From UBA10349 sp003485905 (GTDB taxonomy: Bacteria > Pseudomonadota > Gammaproteobacteria > Arenicellales > Arenicellaceae), in contig CALSLL010000002.1 of the NCBI GenBank assembly GCA_943787185.1, forward strand, positions 310,001 to 374,000: a DNA stretch of 64,000 bases. Reading direction: 5' to 3'. This document shows, in pieces, positions 8,786-17,365 of this stretch (position 1 is its first letter; each line of letters begins with the position of its first letter). Under the pieces are notes generated by a model. That model had not been told where the DNA came from. It saw only the letters and a list, made by a program, of their open reading frames with translations, and did not search any database. The translations under genes and the position numbers were made by a program.

Positions 8786-9862
8786 ATGGCTAGACCAAGC
8801 AAAGCGATGATAAACCTGGCTGCATTGCGGCATAATTTTGCTATTGCGCAGTCGTTAGCGCCCGAGTCAAATTTGATCCCGGTAATCAAGGCGAATGCCT
8901 ATGGTCACGGTGCCGAGCAATGTGCCGCAGCGCTCGCAGGTGTTGCCCCGGCTTTCGCAGTGGCCTGTATAGAGGAGGCGATACAATTACGAGAGACAGG
9001 AATAAATCAGCCAATTTTGTTGTTGGAAGGTGCTTTTGAAGCAATAGAGCTGCAAATCGCACTAGAGAATAATTTTTATCTTATGATTGAGAATCAGCGG
9101 CAATTGGAAATGCTACTTGAAGCAAAGCTTTCCAGGCGCCTTAATGTTTGGCTCAAAGTGGACAGTGGAATGCACCGCTTGGGCTTTGCGCCAGAGCAAG
9201 TTAGCGCCGTCTGGCAAGCGCTAAGCGAATCACCAAACGTAGCCAGTGACGTGGTGCTTACTTCACATTTTTCTTCAGCTGAAGATTTACAGAGCCCAGC
9301 AACTCCAAAGCAAATTGCACTTATGAAGACACTTGTTGATGAGGTGGGTACCGCTATTACGAGTCTTGCGAATTCTGCAGGGTTAATCGCATGGCCTGAA
9401 TCACACGGCACTTGGAATCGTCCGGGTTATATGATTTACGGACGTAACCCTTTGTGTGAAAACGATCTCGACCTAAGACCGGTGATGAGGTTTGTATCTA
9501 AAGTAAGTTCAATACGCAGCGTGCAAAAAGGTGATTCGGTTGGCTATAACGGCGTGTGGACCGCTAAGCGCACATCGACAATCGCTACCATTCCTGTCGG
9601 TTATGGTGATGGTTACCCCAGAACGGCCAAGGCTGGAACTCCGGTATTAGTAAATGGTGTGCGGGCACCATTAGTTGGAACGGTTTCGATGGATATGATT
9701 TTGGTTGACGTCACCGATATCGATAACGTTCAAATTGGTAGCAATGTAGAGCTTTGGGGTGAAAATATTACAGTTGATGAGATTGGTGATTGCAGCAGTA
9801 GTAATGGTTATGAGGTGCTCACTAGAATGCCGGCGAGGGTATTGCGAGAATATCGAGATTAG
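8786..9862 (+). CDS. alr: Alanine racemase
   Basis: PLP enzyme interconverting L- and D-alanine, 358 residues. The cofactor lysine is K35 in VIKANAYGHG, the second catalytic residue is Y254 in SVGYNGVW, and VDSGMHRLGF and VGYGDGYPR are also present. It lies downstream of the D-amino-acid transaminase gene on the same strand and upstream of a tRNA gene. The pairing suggests a dedicated D-amino-acid supply unit for the cell wall. Confidence 0.96.
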   Translation: MARPSKAMINLAALRHNFAIAQSLAPESNLIPVIKANAYGHGAEQCAAALAGVAPAFAVACIEEAIQLRETGINQPILLLEGAFEAIELQIALENNFYLMIENQRQLEMLLEAKLSRRLNVWLKVDSGMHRLGFAPEQVSAVWQALSESPNVASDVVLTSHFSSAEDLQSPATPKQIALMKTLVDEVGTAITSLANSAGLIAWPESHGTWNRPGYMIYGRNPLCENDLDLRPVMRFVSKVSSIRSVQKGDSVGYNGVWTAKRTSTIATIPVGYGDGYPRTAKAGTPVLVNGVRAPLVGTVSMDMILVDVTDIDNVQIGSNVELWGENITVDEIGDCSSSNGYEVLTRMPARVLREYRD

Positions 9863-9923
9863 GGCTGTTTCCTTATACTTAAACTGATTACAATACGCGG
9901 CTTGTGATGGGTTGAAAGACTAT

Positions 9924-10000
9924 GCGCCCGTAGCTCAGCTGGATAGAGTACCTGGCTTCGAACCAGGTGGTCGGGAGTTCGAATCTCTCCGGGCGCGCCA
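9924..10000 (+). tRNA. tRNA-Arg (anticodon UCG)
   Basis: A 77-base cloverleaf. Acceptor arms GCGCCCG and CGGGCGC pair fully, followed by discriminator G and an encoded CCA at 9998-10000. The anticodon arm is CCTGG, loop CTTCGAA, CCAGG, giving anticodon TCG, which reads CGA. The T arm GGGAG-TTCGAAT-CTCTC has one G-T pair. Similar to other bacterial Arg tRNAs with D-loop AGCTGGATAGAGT. A rho-independent terminator follows at once. Confidence 0.96.
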
Positions 10001-10004
10001 ATAT

Positions 10005-10036
10005 AAAAAGGTCTGCAATTGGCAGGCCTTTTTTAA
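10005..10036 (+). terminator. Rho-independent terminator after tRNA-Arg
   Basis: GGTCTGC, loop AATT, then GGCAGGCC pairs over seven bases with one G-T pair, followed by six T and preceded by five A. It is correctly placed to end the tRNA-Arg transcript. Confidence 0.85.
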
Positions 10037-10132
10037 TGCTGGCGTATTTGTTGTTTTAGTAGCGCGCTTTGCGAACCTTGCAGTCACCCCCTATACTTGA
10101 TGAACTAACAATCACCTGCATAGGATAGAGGC

Positions 10133-10564
10133 ATGCCAGCTATTGTAAATAGATTAAATATCGCTCGCGCACTTACGATTATTGGATTCCTGATTGGATT
10201 GCGTAGTGTAGGTTTTACCTGGGATCATATCGGTAGCGCTGGATTCTTGATGACGCCGGAAAGTCCTCTCGCCGCGGAACACAGCTGGCACCATTTCTTC
10301 CGTGAAGTGTTTGGAGATGCGGCAGCGATGATCGTTGTGTTAATTCTTCTATACGTTCCCAAGCAATTGCGCCAGCCTGCAGTGTGGTGGTCTATGTTGA
10401 TTCTCCTGCTTGGTTTTTATGCGCCATTCTGGGTAGGTGTTCCGTTTATGGCAGAACTTGGAGCACCGAGTATGGCTGCCGAGATCCAGCACATACAGAT
10501 GGCGCTGCCGCCGATGATTGGTGTTTTCCTGTGCAGGAGCTACTACCACCAGAAAACTACCTAG
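10133..10564 (+). CDS. Hypothetical four-helix membrane protein
   Basis: A 143-residue protein I do not recognise. Hydrophobic segments lie near residues 10-28, 60-78, 84-104 and 118-136, so it is probably an inner-membrane protein. Between helices 1 and 2 it has a soluble segment rich in His and Trp (HSWHHFFREVFGD). A further His lies in EIQHIQM before helix 4, leaving room for a metal or haem ligand role, which is only a guess. It precedes the secreted double SnoaL-like gene on the same strand by 46 bases. Confidence 0.6.
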   Translation: MPAIVNRLNIARALTIIGFLIGLRSVGFTWDHIGSAGFLMTPESPLAAEHSWHHFFREVFGDAAAMIVVLILLYVPKQLRQPAVWWSMLILLLGFYAPFWVGVPFMAELGAPSMAAEIQHIQMALPPMIGVFLCRSYYHQKTT

Positions 10565-10610
10565 CTTAGCTTGTGCCGTCAGAGTTAAGAGATGAGGGGG
10601 GGTAAATCAA

Positions 10611-11672
10611 ATGTTTTATAAAAATACTGGATGGAAACTCGTGGTGAGGCTGTTGGCGATATTCAGTTTCGCTGTGGGGTTTTCGCTGTCGTCTTTGGCC
10701 GCGACTGAAGAGGTAGAAGCTAATAAAATTGCGGTAACGCGCTTGATACACGCTATGGGAATCCCTGCGGAGTTTCCGGGAGTGGCTCGTGAGGTGTTTG
10801 CCGAAAATGACATACAGTTGCGCAACGAATTTGAAAACCTGGTGTATAACGCGAAAGACTCGGTATTGTCAGAATTGGCTCTACCTCCCCATGAAGCAAT
10901 CACGAATCGAATCAATACCATCACTCGAATATTGGGCGAGGGTGATATGGTGGCAGCGACTATTCGTGTTCAGGGCACACACACAGGCAATCTTTATGGG
11001 ATTCCTGCTACAGGAAAGTCATTCGACATTGAATCCGTAGCTGTCTTTAAGTTGGCCGAGGGGCGAATTGTCGAAGCCTGGTACATGGCTGATGAAGCGA
11101 CATTGCTTCGACAATTGGATGTGCGCCTTCCAGTTAGACAAGATGGATTGATCAATCTTCCGCCGGGTTCTGGGAATGTCCGTAGTTTCGATGAGGCATT
11201 GGTTGAGCATATGGCCAACCCGGTAGACACTCCCGAGTATCGCCACAGCAAGCTATTGCTCGCATATAAAGCTGCGGAGAAGCCAGCAGATTATAACTTT
11301 ACCGACCGGCCTTACGCTAAACTCCTTCGCAGTAGCATGGAAAAAATTAATGATCGTGGAGCTGAACTTGGGTTCGAAGGTAACCATAATTCGTCGATGA
11401 GCGGTAAGCATGAGCTGCTTGGCAACTTCATGTCTGATGGTGGCTTGGCTATGTTTAAGTTTCGATTGGGCGCCGTTAACAGCAGCCCTTTATATAGTAT
11501 CCCTGCTTCCGGTAACACTTTGAACAATTGGAAAGTCGGCTTTGCTGAGTTTGATGGCGATTCGTGGACTAACGCCTGGTTTATGGCTGATGAGCTTGGG
11601 TTTTTGCTAGCTATAGGTAATGCAGAAGCGATGAAATTTCTGGTTGATGATATTGGCAAAGTGAAACCATAG
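10611..11672 (+). CDS. Secreted protein with two SnoaL-like (NTF2-fold) domains
   Basis: A 353-residue protein with an N-terminal signal peptide (hydrophobic stretch at 10-30, cleavage likely after SLAA). It contains an internal duplication. Domain 1, about residues 35-165, has YGIPATGKSFDIESV and EGRIVEAWYMADEATLL. Domain 2, about 215-345, has YSIPASGNTLNNW and DSWTNAWFMADELGFLL. The matching blocks are typical of SnoaL-like polyketide-cyclase or ester-cyclase folds, many of which are small-molecule enzymes or binding proteins. The start is preceded by a strong GAGGGGGG purine run. One base separates it from the DUF6152-like gene, so the two are likely cotranslated. The ligand is unknown. 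Confidence 0.75.
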   Translation: MFYKNTGWKLVVRLLAIFSFAVGFSLSSLAATEEVEANKIAVTRLIHAMGIPAEFPGVAREVFAENDIQLRNEFENLVYNAKDSVLSELALPPHEAITNRINTITRILGEGDMVAATIRVQGTHTGNLYGIPATGKSFDIESVAVFKLAEGRIVEAWYMADEATLLRQLDVRLPVRQDGLINLPPGSGNVRSFDEALVEHMANPVDTPEYRHSKLLLAYKAAEKPADYNFTDRPYAKLLRSSMEKINDRGAELGFEGNHNSSMSGKHELLGNFMSDGGLAMFKFRLGAVNSSPLYSIPASGNTLNNWKVGFAEFDGDSWTNAWFMADELGFLLAIGNAEAMKFLVDDIGKVKP

Positions 11673-11673
11673 A

Positions 11674-12777
11674 ATGTTGGCTGGTGACAAGCTAATCCCA
11701 ATCCCGAGGTGGCAAATTAGGTTACCCAAGTATTTTACCTTGTACGCTTTTGCTATGTTTTCAGGCCAAACGTTAGTGGCGTATGCGCATCATTCTGATA
11801 CACCTCATTTTTATATGGATCAGAATGTTATATACCAAGGGGTGGTCACCGACTTTAAATTTGTGAATCCGCATACCTATGTTTATTTTGATATGGCAAC
11901 TGAAAGTGGGGGTAGTGAGGCGTGGCGCTGCGAATTGCCGGCAGCGATCACCTTACGTCGTCACGGATGGACGTCAGAGTCACTGACTCATGGCCAAATA
12001 ATAAGGATTGACGGATCGCCCGCGCGTCGTGAAGAGCGCCACTGCTACTTAAATGCCTTAGTGCTTGACGATGGCAGTGTTGTTGAGCGCGAAGATGCGG
12101 GTCCGGTACTTGTTGCCGAGGGTGTGGCCAGAGACCGACCGCTGCAATTGGATAATGGCCATCCCAATATTAGTGGTCACTGGGTTGCCCGACCACGTTC
12201 TGGACGACGTGAGCCGGTTACGCAGACCGCGGCAGCTCTTGAAGCGGCTAGCGCTTTCGAATATGAGTTTGATCACCCTGCGCTGCAGTGCGAAAGCGTG
12301 GGGATTATTCACGGTTGGCCGTTTGGCAGGTTCGTGAATCAAATCATTCAGTCAGATAATAAAATAACAATCTTGTATGGGTATTTGGATTTAAACCGAA
12401 CAATTCATTTAGACGTTACCGAACACCCTGAGAATATGACTCATAGTGTGGCTGGTCATTCAATTGGACATTGGGAAGACGAGGTATTGGTGGTTGATAC
12501 TGCCGGCATTTCCGCGGGTGCGGTATCTCCGCTTCGAAAAGCTATGCATAGCGACCAGTACCATGTGGTGGAGCGTTTTAGCTACGATGAACTCAATCAC
12601 ACGCTTATACGTGAATATACTGCCAGTGATTCGTTGTATTTTGAGGCGCCATTTAGCGGTCGTGACGTCGCAGATATTTCTGCAATACCTTACCAGCCAT
12701 ATGATTGTGAAGAGCTTTCGGGTGCGAATAACATTCGCCCGGGTGCGACGACGATCGGTGAACGTCCGGCCGAATAA
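11674..12777 (+). CDS. Secreted DUF6152-type protein (first copy)
   Basis: A 367-residue exported protein. A hydrophobic segment ends at AYAHHS; AHHS right after the predicted cleavage site is a hallmark of DUF6152-type proteins. The domain follows with YQGVVTDFKFVNPHTYVYFDM. A second part, about residues 170-350, includes NISGHW and IGHWEDEVLVVDT. The 46938-48011 product shares the same plan (AHHS/FSHHS, NPH, GQWEDNTLVV), so they are paralogues. No catalytic role is established for the family to my knowledge. The long N-terminal tail before the signal segment suggests the true start may be a later Met, M29 being one candidate. Confidence 0.7.
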   Translation: MLAGDKLIPIPRWQIRLPKYFTLYAFAMFSGQTLVAYAHHSDTPHFYMDQNVIYQGVVTDFKFVNPHTYVYFDMATESGGSEAWRCELPAAITLRRHGWTSESLTHGQIIRIDGSPARREERHCYLNALVLDDGSVVEREDAGPVLVAEGVARDRPLQLDNGHPNISGHWVARPRSGRREPVTQTAAALEAASAFEYEFDHPALQCESVGIIHGWPFGRFVNQIIQSDNKITILYGYLDLNRTIHLDVTEHPENMTHSVAGHSIGHWEDEVLVVDTAGISAGAVSPLRKAMHSDQYHVVERFSYDELNHTLIREYTASDSLYFEAPFSGRDVADISAIPYQPYDCEELSGANNIRPGATTIGERPAE

Positions 12778-12792
12778 CGGAGAGTCGGCCGG
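12766..12792. terminator. Possible hairpin between convergent genes
   Basis: CCGGCCG and CGGCCGG form a perfect seven-base stem around a 13-base loop that contains the stop of the DUF6152 gene. It lacks a T run on either side, so it is a weak terminator candidate between this gene and gatB, which converge. Confidence 0.3.
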
Positions 12793-12838
12793 TGCTCTGC
12801 TTTGCACTATTTGCCTTGTTAATCGTCTATGTTAATTG

Positions 12839-14293
12839 CTATGGGTTTAGTTTGGCTTTTAGCAACTGATTGACTTGTCCGGGGTTAGCTTTGCCTTTAG
12901 ACGCTTGCATTACTTGACCGACTAAAAAGCCAAATACTTTTTCATTGCCATCTTTATATTGCTGAACCTGTTCCGTGCAACGGGTGAGTACTTCATCGAC
13001 AATTGATTCGATGGCGCCGGAGTCAGTGATTTGTTTGAGACCTTTTTTGTCAATAATATCGTCGACCTGGCCTTCCTGATTCCAAAGTGCGGTGAATACT
13101 TGTTTAGCCGTTTTTCCAGACAATGTGTTGTCGGCAATACGGTTTAGCAGGGTTGCGAATTGTTCGGTGCTTACCGGTGATTGTTGAATTTCCAAATCGT
13201 TATTATTTAATGCTGCGAATAATTCACCAGTGATCCAGTTGGCGCTGACTTTGGCATCAGCCTCGGTCAAATCAACGACCTGCTCATAATAGTCTGCGAT
13301 GGGTCGAGTGGAAGTAAGCTGTACCGCATCTTCTTCATTTAGCTTGTAGTCCGTAACGAAGCGCGAGAATTTTGCTTCTGGAAGCTCGGGCAAGCTCTGC
13401 TGAACATCGTCGATAAAGCTTTGTTCCAGAATCATTGGTGGTAAATCGGGGTCAGGGAAGTAGCGATAGTCGTGCGCTTCTTCTTTAGACCGCATGGATC
13501 GGGTCTCATGTTTATCCGGGTCGTAGAGACGTGTTTCTTGCACTACCGTTCCGCCGTCTTCGATCAGGTCAATTTGTCGTTCGATCTCATACTCAATGGC
13601 ACGCTCAACAAACCGGAACGAGTTGATATTTTTCGATTCAGTTCGTGTCCCTAATTCTTTTTGACCAACCGGGCGTACTGACACATTTGCATCGCATCGG
13701 AACGATCCTTCTTGCATATTGCCATCGCATATTTCCAAGTAGGTTACTAGCGAATGCAGTTTTCTTAAATACGCCACGGCTTCTGCTGCAGAACGCATAT
13801 CGGGTTCTGAGACGATCTCAAGTAACGGAGTGCCAGCACGGTTTAAGTCGATACCAGTCATACCCTGAAAATCTTCGTGTAATGATTTGCCAGCGTCCTC
13901 TTCCAAATGAGCCCGGGTAACACCAATGACTTTTTCACCATCGTCGGTGTTAATCGTTAGCTGACCTTTACCCACTATTGGTAGGTCCATTTGGCTGATT
14001 TGGTAGCCTTTGGGTAAATCCGGGTAAAAATAATTTTTACGTGCAAAGACATTGGTTTTATTTATATGTGCATCGATTGCTAACCCAAACTTTACTGCCA
14101 TGCGAGCGGCTTCAAGATTGGCTACCGGTAGAACCCCCGGCAAGCCGAGATCGACAGAGCAAGCCTGGGTGTTTGGTTCTGAACCAAATTCAGTGCTCGC
14201 GCCTGAAAATATTTTACTGTTGGTCTTTAATTGTGTGTGTACTTCCAAGCCGATAACGACTTCCCAACCAGGGTAATTACTTGTTGAGCTCAT
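12839..14293 (-). CDS. gatB: Asp/Glu-tRNA(Asn/Gln) amidotransferase subunit B
   Basis: Binds mischarged tRNA and carries the kinase/amidotransferase activation site of GatCAB. Seen: WEVVIGLEVHTQL near the N-terminus, KNYFYPDLPKGYQISQ, RAGTPLLEIVSEPDMRS, GSFRCDANVSVRP, and a C-terminal YqeY-like tail (GQVMQASKGKANPGQVNQLL). At 484 residues the length is standard. It overlaps the gatA stop by one base (TGATG). Its presence implies that Gln-tRNA and/or Asn-tRNA are made by transamidation here. Confidence 0.97.
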   Translation of the reverse strand: MSSTSNYPGWEVVIGLEVHTQLKTNSKIFSGASTEFGSEPNTQACSVDLGLPGVLPVANLEAARMAVKFGLAIDAHINKTNVFARKNYFYPDLPKGYQISQMDLPIVGKGQLTINTDDGEKVIGVTRAHLEEDAGKSLHEDFQGMTGIDLNRAGTPLLEIVSEPDMRSAAEAVAYLRKLHSLVTYLEICDGNMQEGSFRCDANVSVRPVGQKELGTRTESKNINSFRFVERAIEYEIERQIDLIEDGGTVVQETRLYDPDKHETRSMRSKEEAHDYRYFPDPDLPPMILEQSFIDDVQQSLPELPEAKFSRFVTDYKLNEEDAVQLTSTRPIADYYEQVVDLTEADAKVSANWITGELFAALNNNDLEIQQSPVSTEQFATLLNRIADNTLSGKTAKQVFTALWNQEGQVDDIIDKKGLKQITDSGAIESIVDEVLTRCTEQVQQYKDGNEKVFGFLVGQVMQASKGKANPGQVNQLLKAKLNP

Positions 14294-15756
14294 CAGACGT
14301 ATGCCTCCGGAAAAGCACGATGAAAATCGGTGTTGAGTTGAAATTGATGTGCAAGATTCAACATTCTGCCTTCTTCCATATAGGGCGCAACTATGTGTAG
14401 CCCAATAGGCATACCCTGTGGGCTGAGCCCGGCTGGCAGCGACATTGCGGGTAATCCAGCGAGGTTAGCCGGAATGGTATAGGTATCATTCAAATACATT
14501 GCGACCGGATCATCAGTTTTAGCGTTTTTATCAAATGCTACGCTTGGTGTGGTTGGTCCAAGAATCACGTCACATTGCTTAAATGCAAGATCAAAATCGT
14601 TACTAATTAGTCTGCGAAGTTTTTGTGCTTTTGAGTAATAGGCATCGTAGTATCCGGACGATAGTGCGTAAGTGCCGATCATTATGCGACGTTTTACTTC
14701 ATCACCAAATCCTTCTGAGCGTGTCTTTTGGTACATATCATCAAGATCACCGTATTCTTGTGCTCGATGACCAAAGCGCACCCCATCAAATCGGGACAGG
14801 TTACTGGATGCTTCAGCTGGGGCAAGTACGTAGTAACAGGGAACCGCGAGTTCGCTGGTTGGAAGCGCTATATCAACGATAATCGCTCCCATTTTTTCGA
14901 GTGTCTTAATTGCGGTGTCAACTACATCACCTACCTCCGCATCGAGCCCTTCACTAAAAAATGATTTTGGTAAGCCGATTTTTACGCCCTCAATTGGTTT
15001 GTCGAGTTGAGCGCTAAAATTAACCGGGTCTTGGCGTAACGATGTACTGTCATGTTCGTCAAATCCGCACATTACATCTAAAAGTAATGCAGCATCTTCT
15101 GCGGTGCGGGTCATTGGGCCTGCCTGGTCGAGTGATGAGGCAAAAGCAATCATGCCGTAACGTGATACTCGACCATAACTGGGTTTTACGCCGGTAATTC
15201 CGCAAAATGCTGCTGGTTGTCTAATCGAACCTCCAGTATCGGTACCTGTTGCGGCTGGCGCCAATCCAGCCGCAACTGCTGCAGCTGACCCTCCCGAGCT
15301 ACCTCCCGGAACAGCATCGATTTTCCATGGATTGGAAACCGCACCGTAATACGAAGTCTCATTTGACGACCCCATCGCAAACTCGTCCATGTTGGTTTTC
15401 CCTAGTGTGACCATTCCTGCCGTGTTTAATCGAGATACAACAGTCGCATCATAGGGCGATACAAAATTGTTTAATATTTTTGAACCGCAGGTGGTTAGCA
15501 GGCCATCGGTACAAAAAATATCTTTATGGGCGAGCGGGATGCCAGTTAATGCAGAGCCTGAATTTTTATTGAGGTCAATATCTGCCTGTTTTGCTTGCTC
15601 TAAAGTTCTTTGACTATCAACAGTAATAAATGCGTTGAGCTGGTCGTCAGCATCTATCCGTTGTAAAAAGTGCTCAGCTAGCTCTCGCGCTGAGCATTCG
15701 CCGTCGCGCAGAAAGGATTGAAGCTCGGTTAGAGTTTTTTGGTGTAGTTTATCCAT
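14293..15756 (-). CDS. gatA: Asp/Glu-tRNA(Asn/Gln) amidotransferase subunit A
   Basis: Amidase that frees ammonia from glutamine for GatB. The amidase-signature catalytic triad is K78 (AHKDIF), S153 (GGSSGGSAAA) and S177 (GTDTGGSIRQP). At 487 residues it has the family length. It lies between gatC (18 bases before) and gatB (one-base overlap) in the minus-strand operon, which is divergent from mreB as in Pseudomonas. Confidence 0.97.
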   Translation of the reverse strand: MDKLHQKTLTELQSFLRDGECSARELAEHFLQRIDADDQLNAFITVDSQRTLEQAKQADIDLNKNSGSALTGIPLAHKDIFCTDGLLTTCGSKILNNFVSPYDATVVSRLNTAGMVTLGKTNMDEFAMGSSNETSYYGAVSNPWKIDAVPGGSSGGSAAAVAAGLAPAATGTDTGGSIRQPAAFCGITGVKPSYGRVSRYGMIAFASSLDQAGPMTRTAEDAALLLDVMCGFDEHDSTSLRQDPVNFSAQLDKPIEGVKIGLPKSFFSEGLDAEVGDVVDTAIKTLEKMGAIIVDIALPTSELAVPCYYVLAPAEASSNLSRFDGVRFGHRAQEYGDLDDMYQKTRSEGFGDEVKRRIMIGTYALSSGYYDAYYSKAQKLRRLISNDFDLAFKQCDVILGPTTPSVAFDKNAKTDDPVAMYLNDTYTIPANLAGLPAMSLPAGLSPQGMPIGLHIVAPYMEEGRMLNLAHQFQLNTDFHRAFPEAYV

Positions 15757-15774
15757 TTCAAGTATACCTAACGC

Positions 15775-16062
15775 CTAATCGATCACTTTTGGGACAAGAT
15801 AGAGGCCATCTTGAGTTGCTGGCGCGATGGTTTGAAACTTATCTCTTTGATTTGTTTCAGTTATTTTGTCTTCGCGTAGGCGTAAAGCCGCGTCAAAAGG
15901 ATGCGTCATTGGTTCGACCGAGGCGGTGTCGCAGGCCTCCATTTTTTCTACTAAATGTAGGATTTTTTCTAGTTCACCGCTAAATTTAATTGCTTGGTTT
16001 TCGCTAACTTCAAGTCGAGCTAACCGAGCTATTTTTTGCACGTCTTCGTTACTAATTGTCAT
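15775..16062 (-). CDS. gatC: Asp/Glu-tRNA(Asn/Gln) amidotransferase subunit C
   Basis: Small 95-residue subunit that stabilises GatA on GatB. It begins with ISNEDVQKIARLARLEVSE, a typical GatC start, contains VEPMTHPFDAALRLREDK and ends LYLVPKVID. It is first in gatC-gatA-gatB and shares a 163-base divergent region with mreB. Confidence 0.95.
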   Translation of the reverse strand: MTISNEDVQKIARLARLEVSENQAIKFSGELEKILHLVEKMEACDTASVEPMTHPFDAALRLREDKITETNQRDKFQTIAPATQDGLYLVPKVID

Positions 16063-16143
16063 ATCGAGTTATTTAGTGGACAAAATTGAATTAAATTATT
16101 GTATTTAAGCTGCTTTTAGCGATGCGGGACGTTACCATAACGG

Positions 16144-16172
16144 TTGAATAGATCAAGGTGCATTGGTACAGT
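16144..16172 (+). promoter_or_regulatory. Candidate sigma-70 promoter for mreB
   Basis: TTGAAT at 16144-16149 and TACAGT at 16167-16172 are 17 bases apart, each matching consensus at four of six positions. It points toward mreB with about 50 bases of leader. Placement in the gatC/mreB divergent gap supports it; the boxes are only moderate. Confidence 0.35.
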
Positions 16173-16225
16173 ACGGCCAGCATATGACACCCTCCCACTA
16201 GACCTTGTTTCCGCGGTAAATATAG

Positions 16226-17272
16226 ATGTTAAAAGCCCTTTTTGGAATGTTTTCCAATGACCTGGCAATCGATCTTGGCACAGCTAATACGCTGATTTAT
16301 GCGAAAGAGCGGGGGATCATTCTGAATGAGCCGTCGGTAGTGGCTATCCGCTACGATCCGCATGGCCGAGGCGGTGGAAAGACTATACTTGCGGTCGGTG
16401 TGGACGCCAAAAAGATGCTTGGACGGACGCCTGGGTCTATTCAAGCGATTCGGCCGATGAAAGACGGGGTAATTGCTGACTTTACCGTTACCGAGCAAAT
16501 GTTGAAGTATTTTATTCGCAAGGTACAAGAAAATCGCTTTATGCGACCAAGCCCGCGAATCATTATCTGTGTTCCTTGTGGCTCAACACAAGTTGAGCGA
16601 AGAGCAATTAAAGAATCAGCTATTAGCGCTGGTGCGCGTGAAGTCTACTTAATTGAAGAGCCTATGGCTGTTGCGATCGGAACCAACTTACCGGTAGCTG
16701 AACCAACTGGTTCGATGGTTGTGGATATAGGCGGTGGTACCACTGAAGTGGGCGTTATGTCTTTGGGTGGCATGGTTTATAGTTCTTCGCTGCGAGTCGC
16801 GGGTGATACTTTTGATGAATCAATTGTTAACCATGTGCGTCGTAATCATGGTGTGCTGATTGGTGAAGCAACAGCCGAACGTGTTAAAAAATCAATTGGT
16901 GCTGCTTGGAAAGACTCTGAAAATCGGGAAATTGAGGTCAAGGGACGGGACTTATCAGAGGGTTTATCCAAAAGTGTAATTCTTAGCAGCATGGAAATAT
17001 ATGGCGCGTTAAAGGAGCCGCTTGACGCGATTACTCGCGCAATTCGAGCAGCGCTCGAGCAAACACCACCTGAGTTGAGCGCTGACATTGGCGATCGAGG
17101 CATGGTGATTGCTGGCGGTGGTGCTTTGTTGCGTGATATGGATCGTCGTATCATGGACGACACTGGTTTACCGGTGCTGATCGCAGATGACCCGCTTACC
17201 TGTGTGGCACGAGGCTGTGGCCGGGCGTTGGAAGAGATGGATGTACTTGGGGATGTCTTTGCTGTTGAGTAG
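16226..17272 (+). CDS. mreB: Rod shape-determining protein MreB
   Basis: Actin-like ATPase that forms membrane-bound filaments guiding lateral wall synthesis. The phosphate-1 motif DLGTANTLIY, VVDIGGGTTEVGVMSLGG and the adenosine motif VIAGGGALLRDMDRRI are present. The amphipathic N-terminus MLKALFGMFSNDLAIDLG fits a membrane anchor. At 348 residues it is standard. It opens the cell-shape block followed by mreC, mreD, mrdA and rodA. Confidence 0.98.
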   Translation: MLKALFGMFSNDLAIDLGTANTLIYAKERGIILNEPSVVAIRYDPHGRGGGKTILAVGVDAKKMLGRTPGSIQAIRPMKDGVIADFTVTEQMLKYFIRKVQENRFMRPSPRIIICVPCGSTQVERRAIKESAISAGAREVYLIEEPMAVAIGTNLPVAEPTGSMVVDIGGGTTEVGVMSLGGMVYSSSLRVAGDTFDESIVNHVRRNHGVLIGEATAERVKKSIGAAWKDSENREIEVKGRDLSEGLSKSVILSSMEIYGALKEPLDAITRAIRAALEQTPPELSADIGDRGMVIAGGGALLRDMDRRIMDDTGLPVLIADDPLTCVARGCGRALEEMDVLGDVFAVE

Positions 17273-17365
17273 GAGTGCCTAGTGTTTGCTAGCTTTCCTA
17301 TAGCGGCGAGCTTAATCTCTATCTTTTGTTATTTGGTAATTTTTCGCTAGTTTTTCAGAAACGTT

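Noticed and set aside
9912..10100. 62-residue frame across the tRNA
   Set aside because: It covers the tRNA-Arg and its terminator and has no coding signal.
11674..12777. First DUF6152 gene as a pseudogene
   Set aside because: The frame is intact, the N-terminal signal is present, and the C-terminal block is preserved.
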